The translations under genes were made by a program, and so were the position numbers. This document shows, in pieces, positions 1 through 6,783 of a stretch of DNA of 13,846 bases (position 1 is the first letter of the stretch; every line of letters starts with the position of its first letter). The notes beneath the pieces are model-generated. The model was not told where the DNA came from. It saw nothing but the letters and a program-made list of their open reading frames with translations, and ran no database searches. The stretch is from JBLIOB01 sp047639575 (GTDB lineage: Bacteria > Bacteroidota > Bacteroidia > Flavobacteriales_D > Parvicellaceae). Location: NCBI GenBank assembly GCA_047639575.1, contig JBLIOB010000096.1, positions 1 to 13,846 of the forward strand. The letters run 5' to 3'.

Positions 1-90
1 ATTAATAAGTTTCCTTCAAGAACTTTAAAAACAGAATCGGGTACGGTAATAGAAATTAACCTTGCCCAGGCCGAAGAATTTAGGTTTTAG
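1..90 (+). CDS. Possible 3' end of an unidentified plus-strand gene (partial)
   Basis: Frame 1 is open from the window edge to a TAG at 88-90 and would encode a 29-residue C-terminal tail ending in ESGTVIEINLAQAEEFRF. The other two forward frames have early stops. One minus-strand frame is also open here, but the minus strand has no ATG or GTG start in 1-79, so a plus-strand gene end is the better reading. If real, it overlaps the 3' end of the convergent GT2 glycosyltransferase gene by 11 bp. I do not recognise the family and assign no function. The open stretch is short enough to be chance. Confidence 0.35.
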   Translation: MNKFPSRTLKTESGTVIEINLAQAEEFRF

Positions 91-991
91 TCTTTTTAAC
101 CTCTTCGCTTTCCAAGTATTTCACTAGTAGCATTAGCTTATAGAAGTTAAACTGCTTCACCGAGGCTACACCTTTGACCAATTTTTTCAGAATTCGTTTT
201 CCAAATATTGACTGAAGCCTTTTATAGTTTTTAATCTTTCCCTTCTCTTTCGCCTCTCGGTAAAAACTTAAAAGGTAAACGTCATCAATAAAGTCATCTG
301 GCTCATCCATAGAGTTAACGATCTTCACTAAATTCTTAACGCCTAGTTCGGTTTTACTTAAATAGAGTTGATTCGATTCCAATTCTCCATTTAGAATTGC
401 ATTTTCGACATGATCAATTCTCACATGGTTGTTCTTCAACTCAAAACCAAATAAAGTGTCTTCATGCCCATACTTCGTCAATGTCTCGTCAAACCGAATC
501 TTCTCAAAAACCGAGCGATCAACTAAAAAATTATTAGTCATGAAAGATTTATACGGGTTGGCTAATCTTTCTTCGGCAGTTTTACTTTCTGACTCCACGC
601 CATACTTCCATCTAAGCATTTGGGTTTTAGAAGGTGAAGAATCGGGGTAATATCTACCCCCGCAAATAACTTTTGTATTCCCTTTTTTAATCGCTTCCAA
701 ATAGGTTGCTATAAAGTCCTTTTTTTCAATAATAGAATCGCAATCTAAAAACAACAAGTAAGGACAAGTTGATTCGGATAGGAATAGATTCCGAATCTTG
801 GATCTTCCAACATTTTCATTTAACCTTATAAACTTAGTCTTTGCATTTAATTCTTCATGACTAAAAACACATTCGCTGGAGGCATCATCAATGAGAATTA
901 ACTCACAGTCTATCCCTTCTATTTGGGAAATCAACTCATTAACCAATGGCCGAACATCAAAATTATATACCGGTATACAGATTGATATCAT
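80..991 (-). CDS. Family 2 (GT-A fold) glycosyltransferase
   Basis: The 303-residue protein is predicted to transfer a sugar from a nucleotide-sugar donor, probably while building a surface glycan. The N-terminus ISICIPVYN (residues 2-10) is the usual GT2 opening. IDDASS at 34-39 is the nucleotide-binding acidic motif, NVGRSKIRN (60-68) is the typical GT2 loop, and LDCDS (82-86) supplies the DxD metal/UDP-binding motif (D83, D85). YGHEDTLFG (174-182) carries the ED pair that normally includes the catalytic base. No membrane segment is evident, so it probably works at the cytoplasmic face of the inner membrane; the C-terminal third is Lys-rich. Its ATG shares ATGA with the stop of the upstream methyltransferase gene, so the two are probably translationally coupled. 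It is the last gene of the minus-strand trio. Acceptor and donor cannot be deduced. Confidence 0.9.
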   Translation of the reverse strand: MISICIPVYNFDVRPLVNELISQIEGIDCELILIDDASSECVFSHEELNAKTKFIRLNENVGRSKIRNLFLSESTCPYLLFLDCDSIIEKKDFIATYLEAIKKGNTKVICGGRYYPDSSPSKTQMLRWKYGVESESKTAEERLANPYKSFMTNNFLVDRSVFEKIRFDETLTKYGHEDTLFGFELKNNHVRIDHVENAILNGELESNQLYLSKTELGVKNLVKIVNSMDEPDDFIDDVYLLSFYREAKEKGKIKNYKRLQSIFGKRILKKLVKGVASVKQFNFYKLMLLVKYLESEEVKKTKT

Positions 992-1728
992 TTCTTGGAA
1001 GCTATTAACATATACTCATTATCTGCCAACCCCTGAGAATCCTCTTTTGTAGATGTGAAATGCCGTTTTGAAACCTCAAACCCACCTATAATTAATCGTT
1101 CCATTAAACCATCAACCGAGTATATTCTAACATGGTCTTCTTGTCCAAAATGAGCCAACCTATCAGCTGGGTCTTTAATGGAATTATCTTCATACGTTTC
1201 GCCCTCTTTAAACGGTGTCTGTATTAAACACCTGCCTCCGGGCTTCATTATTCTGTATAGTTCCGACATTGCTTTTTTGTCATTTTCAATATGTTCTAAT
1301 ACATGATAACAAATAACAATATCGTACGAATTGTCTTCTTTATTTATATCGGTAATGTCAATTTTTTCTTGTGCTTCGAACTCACCTTCAAAATCTGTGG
1401 TCGTATAATTTTCGGGGCCAAGACCCCCAATTCTCGAAGACATTGCTTTTGACGGAGAGAAATGCAAAATTGATTTGCCATTGATTCCGACTTCTTCATG
1501 CAGAAACTCGTACAGCCTTCTAGCCCTTGGAAGACTGCCGCATTTCGGACATAATTTATTTCCGTTTTCAAGAATGATGAACTTAGACATTTGGAACCCA
1601 CAGATGTTGCACAGATAATTCCCGCCTTTATACCTCGCTGAAACCAAACTCCGAATGAAGGATTCATTCTTTTTTAGAATCTTATCTGGGATTACTTTTT
1701 TTGCTGCCTTTTTTGCCTTCTCGTACAT
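988..1728 (-). CDS. SAM-dependent class I methyltransferase with N-terminal zinc ribbon
   Basis: The 246-residue protein has two parts. Residues 40-63 hold two CxxC pairs (C40/C43 and C60/C63) that look like a zinc ribbon. Residues from about 85 to the end form a Methyltransf_11-type Rossmann domain. The VICYHVLEHIEND stretch (138-150) is the characteristic motif around the SAM/substrate pocket, and MKPGG (161-165) is the conserved post-motif loop. The usual glycine-rich motif I is replaced by ILHFSPSKAMSSRIG (87-101), so SAM binding there is atypical. The gene lies 17 bp after the GT4 gene and overlaps the GT2 gene by 4 bp, which suggests methylation of a sugar or glycan intermediate. That role is inferred from context only. 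The Lys-rich N-terminus (2-20) may contact membrane or nucleic acid. Confidence 0.85.
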   Translation of the reverse strand: MYEKAKKAAKKVIPDKILKKNESFIRSLVSARYKGGNYLCNICGFQMSKFIILENGNKLCPKCGSLPRARRLYEFLHEEVGINGKSILHFSPSKAMSSRIGGLGPENYTTTDFEGEFEAQEKIDITDINKEDNSYDIVICYHVLEHIENDKKAMSELYRIMKPGGRCLIQTPFKEGETYEDNSIKDPADRLAHFGQEDHVRIYSVDGLMERLIIGGFEVSKRHFTSTKEDSQGLADNEYMLIASKK

Positions 1729-1745
1729 CTAAAGCAAAAATAAGG

Positions 1746-2858
1746 TTAAGAATTTAATATTGGATCATAAATAGAATCCAAAACTTTCGTTTCATTGTTC
1801 CAATTTAATTCAGCAGCGGCAAAAGCTAATTTCTGAGACAACTCTTCTTGATTAAGTCCAAGAAAGAAAGTTCTAATAGATTCGGCTATTGCTTCAGGAT
1901 CGTGAGATGGAATTACTGCGCCTATTTGATATTGATCAATAATAGATCGAACCTCAACTAAATCAGAAACCAACACGGGAATTCCTGCGTGGATGTAATC
2001 GAAGATCTTGTTTGGAAGGCTAAAGCGATAATTCATGTTTGTATCCTTATCCAAAGAAACACCTATGTCTGCATTAGCTGTGTACTCCATCATAGTCTCA
2101 TAATTTTTCCTCCCAACAAAAGTAACATCCAATCTACCTTCGGCTTTATTTTTAAGCATCGGAACAACATCTCCGGAACCAACAATTAACAAATGGAAAT
2201 TCGTTAAATAATTCATTGCCTCCAATAATTCTTCAGAACCACGATCTACATTAATTCCTGCTCCTTGCAAAATAATAATCCTCTTGTCAGTTGGTAATCC
2301 CAATTCCTCTCGAGATGGAATATGAGTAGGTTCAAATCGCCTAGAAACATTTCTTACCACTTTAATCTCCTTATTATATCGTTCTTGATATAGTTTGGCT
2401 ATACTTTTATTAACGGTATATATGTGCTGAAGTTTTGGGAAAATCCTTCTTTCAATTCGTTCCCACACTCTTTGAACTCGAGGTCTATTGACTAGTTCTG
2501 GAACTTCCGTAAAGAATTCATGTGAATCATACACCAATATACAAGACTTGAATCTTGATGCTGTTTTATTAGCCAGAAGCGTGTCTAAGTCGTTCGCCAA
2601 TAAAATATCTGCCTTTTTAAACAAGAGGTAAAAGAACAAACGCTTATTATATTCCGCATAGAATAATGCTCCTTTTGTAAAGAGCAAACGCATTCGTTTT
2701 GTTTTATATTCCCGGTTTAGTGAAACGCTAGACTTAAATTTTCTCCCAACCAAAGTTACGTCACATCCTTTTTCATGAAGGTAGGTGCATACTTTGTGCA
2801 CGCGCTGATCTGTAACCAGATCATTCGTAACCGATACTATAACTCTTTTATTAGACAT
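1746..2858 (-). CDS. Family 4 (GT-B fold) glycosyltransferase
   Basis: This is a two-domain GT-B glycosyltransferase of about 370 residues, predicted to be cytoplasmic or membrane-associated. From the chosen start, TNDLVTDQRVHK (11-22) is the N-terminal domain entry typical of Bacteroidota GT4 enzymes. YDSHE lies at 110-114. The C-terminal domain begins near IILQGAGINVDRG (195-207), which binds the donor phosphates. NKIFDYIHAGIPVLVS (283-298) is the GT4 donor-binding helix region. The frame extends upstream to an ATG at 2891, but those 11 extra residues (including CIIFAM) precede the natural GT4 opening MSNKRVIVSV, so I prefer the ATG at 2858; 2864 is also possible. It is the first gene of a minus-strand operon with a methyltransferase and a GT2. 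Donor and acceptor are unknown. Confidence 0.88.
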   Translation of the reverse strand: MSNKRVIVSVTNDLVTDQRVHKVCTYLHEKGCDVTLVGRKFKSSVSLNREYKTKRMRLLFTKGALFYAEYNKRLFFYLLFKKADILLANDLDTLLANKTASRFKSCILVYDSHEFFTEVPELVNRPRVQRVWERIERRIFPKLQHIYTVNKSIAKLYQERYNKEIKVVRNVSRRFEPTHIPSREELGLPTDKRIIILQGAGINVDRGSEELLEAMNYLTNFHLLIVGSGDVVPMLKNKAEGRLDVTFVGRKNYETMMEYTANADIGVSLDKDTNMNYRFSLPNKIFDYIHAGIPVLVSDLVEVRSIIDQYQIGAVIPSHDPEAIAESIRTFFLGLNQEELSQKLAFAAAELNWNNETKVLDSIYDPILNS

Positions 2859-2970
2859 GGGCATCGCGAATATAATGCACTCTTTTAACATGGCTAGTAA
2901 CTACATAGTTATTCAATTATTGCTGTTGATTCTTGATTGACACTTAGCGCAGGATCTATCAACAGGTGAT

Positions 2971-2978
2971 TACATTTG
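2971..2978 (+). promoter_or_regulatory. Candidate murB promoter (-7 element)
   Basis: TACATTTG matches the Bacteroidota -7 consensus TAnnTTTG at every fixed position and ends 4 nt before the murB ATG. No TTG -33 element sits at the usual 17-23 bp spacing. In this promoter class transcription normally starts about 4-7 nt past the element, which here is at or just inside the start codon, so the transcript could be leaderless. Confidence 0.45.
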
Positions 2979-2982
2979 TAAC

Positions 2983-3999
2983 ATGCTCATCGAAAAGAAC
3001 AAATCTTTAAAAGCCTTTAACACCTTCGGAATAGACGCAAAGGCTAAGCTTTTCGCCTGTTTTCAAACTATTGATGATCTATCTCAGTTACTTTCTAATG
3101 ATGAAATTCTAAAAGAAGAAAGATTAATACTTGGTGGTGGAAGCAACATCCTTTTAACAAAAGACTTTGATGGGGTCGTTTTGAAAAACGAACTCTTCGG
3201 AATCGAATTGATAGATGAAGATGAAGACCATTATTTTGTTCGAGCTGGAGCCGGAGAAAACTGGCATCAATTTGTTCTCCATTGCATTAAAAATGGTTGG
3301 GCCGGCATTGAAAACCTTTCATTAATACCGGGATGTGTTGGGGCAAGTCCGATGCAAAATATTGGTGCATATGGCGTGGAAATCAAAGATCGTTTTCAGT
3401 ACTTGGAAGCGATGAATATTGGCACATTAGAAGTAGAAGCTTTTGAACTGGAAGATTGTGAGTTTGGCTATCGAGAAAGTATCTTTAAAAGAGACTTAAA
3501 AGGAGCATATATAATAACTTCAGTGGTATATCGATTGAATAAAAATCAATCAGTTAATACATCATATGGAGTCATCGATCAACAGCTTCAATTAATGGGA
3601 ATTGATTCTCCAACTATTAAGAATGTTAGCGATGCTGTGATCGCAATAAGATCTTCCAAACTTCCAGATCCAGCTGAAATAGGAAACTCAGGTAGTTTCT
3701 TCAAGAATCCCGTTATTTCAAATGTAGATTTTGCCGTTATTCTTAAAAACCATCCAGACATCGCTCACTACCCTTCAGGATCAGACCATACTAAAGTAGC
3801 AGCCGGGTGGTTAATCGATCAAGCTGGATGGAAAGGATATACTGATGGAGAATTTGGAGTCCACAAAAACCAGGCTTTGGTACTGGTTAACTATGGCTCG
3901 GCAACTGGAAGCCAAATATTCGATTTAAGTACAGAAATATTGACTTCGATCAAAACTAAGTATGGGATTGAATTAGAAAGAGAAGTAAATATTATTTAA
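2983..3999 (+). CDS. murB: UDP-N-acetylenolpyruvoylglucosamine reductase (MurB, type I)
   Basis: MurB reduces UDP-GlcNAc-enolpyruvate to UDP-MurNAc with NADPH and FAD, the second committed step of peptidoglycan synthesis in the cytoplasm. The 338 residues match the family length. The N-terminal NTFGI (13-17) and LGGGSNILL (50-58) belong to the FAD-binding domain. NLSLIPGCVGASPMQNIGAYG (111-131) is the FAD-binding signature. FGYRES (161-166) carries the type I Tyr/Arg pair. GNSGSFFKNP (234-243) contains the catalytic serine, S238, equivalent to E. coli Ser229. AAGWLIDQAG (273-282) and the C-terminal LEREV (331-335) hold the remaining active-site region with the conserved glutamate. The N-terminus is the normal distance from NTFGI, supporting this start. 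It is a single gene, divergent from the glycosyltransferase operon and convergent with the M3 peptidase gene. Confidence 0.97.
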   Translation: MLIEKNKSLKAFNTFGIDAKAKLFACFQTIDDLSQLLSNDEILKEERLILGGGSNILLTKDFDGVVLKNELFGIELIDEDEDHYFVRAGAGENWHQFVLHCIKNGWAGIENLSLIPGCVGASPMQNIGAYGVEIKDRFQYLEAMNIGTLEVEAFELEDCEFGYRESIFKRDLKGAYIITSVVYRLNKNQSVNTSYGVIDQQLQLMGIDSPTIKNVSDAVIAIRSSKLPDPAEIGNSGSFFKNPVISNVDFAVILKNHPDIAHYPSGSDHTKVAAGWLIDQAGWKGYTDGEFGVHKNQALVLVNYGSATGSQIFDLSTEILTSIKTKYGIELEREVNII

Positions 4000-4003
4000 T
4001 CTA

Positions 4004-5725
4004 TTACTTAAGAAGTTCTAATTCTGCTCTCACAAAATCAGCAAGCTCTTTTACGTATTCTTGCGAAAAATCAAATTTGATTCCGGCAGTTTCATAGATT
4101 TCAGGAATTGATTTGGTATATCCCAACTTAAGCGCATCCATGTATTGTTGAATGGCAAGCTCTGGATTTTTCTTATAGTTTCTCCAAACAGCAATAGCTC
4201 CTAACTGAGCCATACCATATTCAATATAGTAAAACGGAACTTCAAAAATGTGTAATTGTTGATGCCATCTATTGGCTTTTGATTCTGGATAATCTGACCA
4301 ATCAACTAACCCACCTGAAAGCGATTCATTAATTTCATTCCAAGCCGCAGATCTCTCTGAAACAGTATGTGTAGGATTAGTATATAACCAATGTTGGTAT
4401 TTATCGACAATTGCAACCCAAGGTAAAATCTTCAACAAGGTTTCTAGCTGATCTTTTTTAGCCCTTTTCAATTCAGATTCATCCTTGTAAAAAACATCCC
4501 AATGATCCATTGAGATCAACTCCATGCTCATTGATGCCAATTCGGCAACTTCACTTGGTAAGCTTTTGAAAGAAGTCAATTTCAATTCACGACTTAAAAA
4601 ACTATGAACCGCATGTCCACCTTCATGAACCATGGTTATTAAATCTCGTTGAGTTCCAACAGCATTCATAAAGATGAACGGAACTCCAATTTCATATAGC
4701 GGGTAATTATACCCACCTGGTGATTTTCCTTGTTTAGAAACTAAATCTAAATGTCCCATTTCCTTCATGGTATCTAGACACTCTCCAAAATATGGATGAA
4801 GTTTGTAAAAAAGCTGAATCGACTTTTCTAACAACTCTTCTCCAGTTTCAAATGGCTTCAATGGGGCTTTACCTGAAGGATCAACCTCCATGTCATACGG
4901 CTTTAAATCAAAGCCTAATAAATCTTTTCTTTCCTGCTGAAACCCTTTTAGGATCGGAACAATCTCTTGTGCAATACTATCGTGAAAATCGAAACAATCT
5001 TGAATCGTATAATCAAAACGACCCATGGATTCGAATTTGTAATCTCTGTAATTCTCAAACCCAGCATTACTTGCCATTTCAGTTCTCAAATCACGTAATC
5101 GATCAAAAAGTTCGTTGAATTTATCTGTATCCTCCAAACGTCTGTTACTCATCGTTTCAAAGATCTTCTTTCGATGATTCCTGTCTACGCTTTTTAATTC
5201 CTTGGATGCCTGTTGCATGGTAACGGTTTCACCATTTAACTCAATCGTTTGAGCTCCAGAGGTCATTCCATACACTTGAGCTTCTTGTGTTGCTTTAGCA
5301 GACAAGTCAATGTTTGCCTCTCTGAATAATTCTATCGCCTTTCGAATGCCTCTGACATATATCTCGAATGCCTGCCCAGTGAGTGTATTGATAAAATCAG
5401 AACCAACTAGTTTCTTATTATATAAATCATCATACGGAGCCGTTTTTGGATGGATTTCCGTAACAAAAAAGTTGTATACCTCAGACAAATCTTTGTCCGT
5501 AGTATCGATGGTCATTTTAATATATCGCCATCCCGCATCCTCTTCCAGCACAGCTTCTAACTCACTTCGGTCAGATAGCCAATTATCCAATTCATCCTTA
5601 GAGTTAATTTCGCGGTTCTTTAAATCATCAAAAAATGATTCGAGCTTACTCCAATCATCAATGATTAAATTTTCTGGCAAAAACTTTCGAGTAGGCTTAC
5701 TAGGTATAGTGAGGCTGGAGTTCAT
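4004..5725 (-). CDS. M3-family zinc oligoendopeptidase (PepF/thimet-like)
   Basis: This 573-residue protein is a predicted cytoplasmic zinc metallopeptidase of family M3, which cleaves short peptides rather than intact proteins. The zinc site is complete: HEGGH at 367-371 gives both histidine ligands and the catalytic glutamate E368. The third ligand is most likely E395 in AELASMSME (394-402), with E402 as the second conserved glutamate of that helix. The following helical region ends with FYYIEYGMAQLGA, whose Tyr and Gly residues match the substrate-binding segment of M3 enzymes. There is no signal peptide or membrane span. The length agrees with PepF-like oligoendopeptidases (about 560-600). 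It starts 15 bp after the DUF5606 gene and is probably co-transcribed. Its stop lies 4 bp from that of convergent murB. Peptide turnover is the likely role; substrates are unknown. Confidence 0.93.
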   Translation of the reverse strand: MNSSLTIPSKPTRKFLPENLIIDDWSKLESFFDDLKNREINSKDELDNWLSDRSELEAVLEEDAGWRYIKMTIDTTDKDLSEVYNFFVTEIHPKTAPYDDLYNKKLVGSDFINTLTGQAFEIYVRGIRKAIELFREANIDLSAKATQEAQVYGMTSGAQTIELNGETVTMQQASKELKSVDRNHRKKIFETMSNRRLEDTDKFNELFDRLRDLRTEMASNAGFENYRDYKFESMGRFDYTIQDCFDFHDSIAQEIVPILKGFQQERKDLLGFDLKPYDMEVDPSGKAPLKPFETGEELLEKSIQLFYKLHPYFGECLDTMKEMGHLDLVSKQGKSPGGYNYPLYEIGVPFIFMNAVGTQRDLITMVHEGGHAVHSFLSRELKLTSFKSLPSEVAELASMSMELISMDHWDVFYKDESELKRAKKDQLETLLKILPWVAIVDKYQHWLYTNPTHTVSERSAAWNEINESLSGGLVDWSDYPESKANRWHQQLHIFEVPFYYIEYGMAQLGAIAVWRNYKKNPELAIQQYMDALKLGYTKSIPEIYETAGIKFDFSQEYVKELADFVRAELELLK

Positions 5726-5740
5726 TTATGTAGTTTGGCG

Positions 5741-6187
5741 TTATTCTTCTTCAGAAGAAGCGACTTCCGCTTCCTTCGTTTCCACTGGCTCCTCTTCATC
5801 AGATTCCAATTCTAACGCATTTGCTTTATGCAATACGTTATACCATTGGTACAATTTCTTTATATCTGAGTTATAAACTCTCTCTTCATCGTAATTAGGG
5901 AGAATCTCTACTAGATACGCTTTCAATTCAGCCATATCACCTTTGTGATTTGGAGCTGCTCCACCGTTTTCTTTCTCAAAAATAGTACGGAAAACATCCT
6001 TCAAAGGGATATCTGCATCTTCTGTGTAGATTGCAATATCCTCTAATGCACTGATTTTGTTGGTTGGTAAAGCCGTAGTTTTTTTACCGTCAATTAAAGA
6101 CTCTACTACCAGACTATTCTTGTTGCTTGACAACACTTTAAATAATCCAGGTTTTCCTGAAATCGAAATGATCCCTGATAACTTCAT
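5741..6187 (-). CDS. DUF5606-family protein of unknown function
   Basis: This 148-residue acidic protein resembles the DUF5606 family, which as far as I recall is largely confined to Bacteroidota and has no assigned function. The N-terminal half starts GIISISGKPGLFKVLS (5-20), followed by VVESLIDGKKTTALP (27-41), which suggests a small beta-barrel, SH3-like fold. ISALEDIAIYTEDADIPL (45-62) and a helical part with NYDEERVYNSDIKKLYQWYNVL (98-119) follow. The last 20 residues are a Glu-rich, probably disordered tail. No catalytic motif, signal peptide or membrane segment is visible. It is the first gene of a likely two-gene unit with the M3 peptidase (15 bp apart). Directly upstream of its ATG lies a palindrome and U-rich tract that may control its expression. 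Confidence 0.85.
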   Translation of the reverse strand: MKLSGIISISGKPGLFKVLSSNKNSLVVESLIDGKKTTALPTNKISALEDIAIYTEDADIPLKDVFRTIFEKENGGAAPNHKGDMAELKAYLVEILPNYDEERVYNSDIKKLYQWYNVLHKANALELESDEEEPVETKEAEVASSEEE

Positions 6188-6213
6188 AAAAATAAAATTT
6201 AGGCGCCTAAATT
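6188..6213 (-). terminator. Perfect palindrome plus U-rich tract before the DUF5606 start (terminator or attenuator)
   Basis: AATTTAGGCGCCTAAATT at 6196-6213 is a perfect 18-bp palindrome. Read on the minus strand it is followed by TTATTTTT and then directly by the ATG of the DUF5606 gene. As RNA it would form a 7-bp stem with a GCGC loop followed by a U-rich run, the layout of an intrinsic terminator. It could end transcripts arriving from the HsdR-like gene, attenuate the DUF5606-peptidase unit, or act as a DNA operator. The sequence does not decide between these. Confidence 0.5.
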
Positions 6214-6297
6214 AAGAAAATACGTCAACCCTTATAGCGATCTGTCGATTTGAATTATAGAAATGTAGGATTCCTGAACATAAACGGAAGACCTCAA

Positions 6298-6305
6298 CAA
6301 ATATA
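6298..6305 (-). promoter_or_regulatory. Candidate -7 promoter element for the DUF5606-peptidase unit
   Basis: On the minus strand this octamer reads TATATTTG, an exact match to TAnnTTTG, in the gap between the HsdR-like gene and the DUF5606 gene. There is no TTG at the expected -33 spacing. If used, it would give a leader of roughly 105 nt ending in the palindrome and U-rich tract. In AT-rich DNA an isolated octamer can occur by chance. Confidence 0.3.
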
Positions 6306-6319
6306 TTCGGCCAAATATT

Positions 6320-6763
6320 TTACTTAAAATCTGGTATCTCCAGGAGGAAATTATGCGTTTTATCTGAGAAGTTAATTTCTGCCACGAAATGGCTCAGCCC
6401 ATTAGTTACGTACACTAGGGGTGCTTTTAAAATTAAATTATAATTGGCTACTTGTTTAAAAGTAGATTCATCGATGGGCACCGTAGGTCGTTTAAATTCG
6501 CATATCATTTCTGGCAATCCTGTTGTATTATAACACACGAGATCAAACCGTTTCTTCATGTTATTCACCTTAATTTCCTTCTCCACTGCCATGAGCCCAA
6601 TTGGAAAACCTCGTTCTAAATGAAGAAAATGAATTGCATGCTGCCGAACCCACTCCTCAGGGGTTAAAAGCACAAATTTCTTTCTAACTATGTCGAAAAT
6701 TTGCGTTCCTTTAGCATCCCTATTAACTTTGAACTCGTATTCAGGGAAATTTAATTTTTTCAT
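6320..6763 (-). CDS. Stand-alone type I restriction enzyme HsdR N-terminal-domain protein
   Basis: This small protein (147 residues from the chosen start) corresponds only to the HSDR_N_2 nuclease-like domain, found as a separate gene in many Bacteroidota. The PD-(D/E)xK residues appear intact: D74 in KRFDLVCYN, E89 and K91 in CEFKRP, and Q104 in FKQVANYN. TPEEWVRQH (34-42) is a conserved helix of this group. There are no helicase, HsdM or HsdS genes nearby, so this is not a restriction system. A housekeeping DNA role is possible given holA on the other side of the divergent gene, but is inferred. An ATG at 6781 would add MYLSRK; I prefer the ATG at 6763 because MKKLNFPEYEF is the usual opening and 6781 leaves only 2 bp to the divergent start. 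Confidence 0.85.
   Translation of the reverse strand: MKKLNFPEYEFKVNRDAKGTQIFDIVRKKFVLLTPEEWVRQHAIHFLHLERGFPIGLMAVEKEIKVNNMKKRFDLVCYNTTGLPEMICEFKRPTVPIDESTFKQVANYNLILKAPLVYVTNGLSHFVAEINFSDKTHNFLLEIPDFK
6728..6759 (+). promoter_or_regulatory. Candidate promoter for the AMP nucleosidase-holA operon, inside the HsdR-like gene
   Basis: TTTG at 6728-6731 and TAATTTTT at 6752-6759 are separated by 20 bp, fitting the Bacteroidota -33 TTG / -7 TAnnTTTG architecture with one mismatch in the -7 element. Transcription would start near 6763-6766, giving a leader of about 20 nt. Because the divergent gene begins at 6763 or 6781, this promoter must overlap its first codons. Confidence 0.45.
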
Positions 6764-6783
6764 CTTGCGACTAAGGTACATTT

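Noticed and set aside
1344..1667. 107-codon minus-strand frame inside the methyltransferase gene
   Set aside because: Overlaps the zinc-ribbon and SAM-domain coding sequence in another frame; no motif of its own.
1735..1742. Exact TAnnTTTG octamer (minus strand) 6 nt before the methyltransferase start
   Set aside because: No -33 element, and the gene lies only 17 bp inside an operon; in AT-rich DNA this octamer is expected by chance now and then.
2859..2891. Eleven-residue N-terminal extension of the GT4 glycosyltransferase
   Set aside because: The natural GT-B opening MSNKRVIVSV begins at 2858; the extension has no matching feature, though it cannot be excluded.
4792..5118. 108-codon plus-strand open frame within the M3 peptidase gene
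   Set aside because: Antisense to a conserved metallopeptidase and no family resemblance.
5310..5876. 188-codon plus-strand open frame across the start of the M3 peptidase and the end of the DUF5606 gene
   Set aside because: It is antisense to two well-supported genes and its protein is Ser-rich low complexity without any recognisable motif; it is a shadow frame.
6320..6763. A type I restriction-modification system or defence island
   Set aside because: Only the HsdR N-terminal domain is present; no helicase, methyltransferase (HsdM) or specificity subunit is nearby and the neighbours are housekeeping genes.
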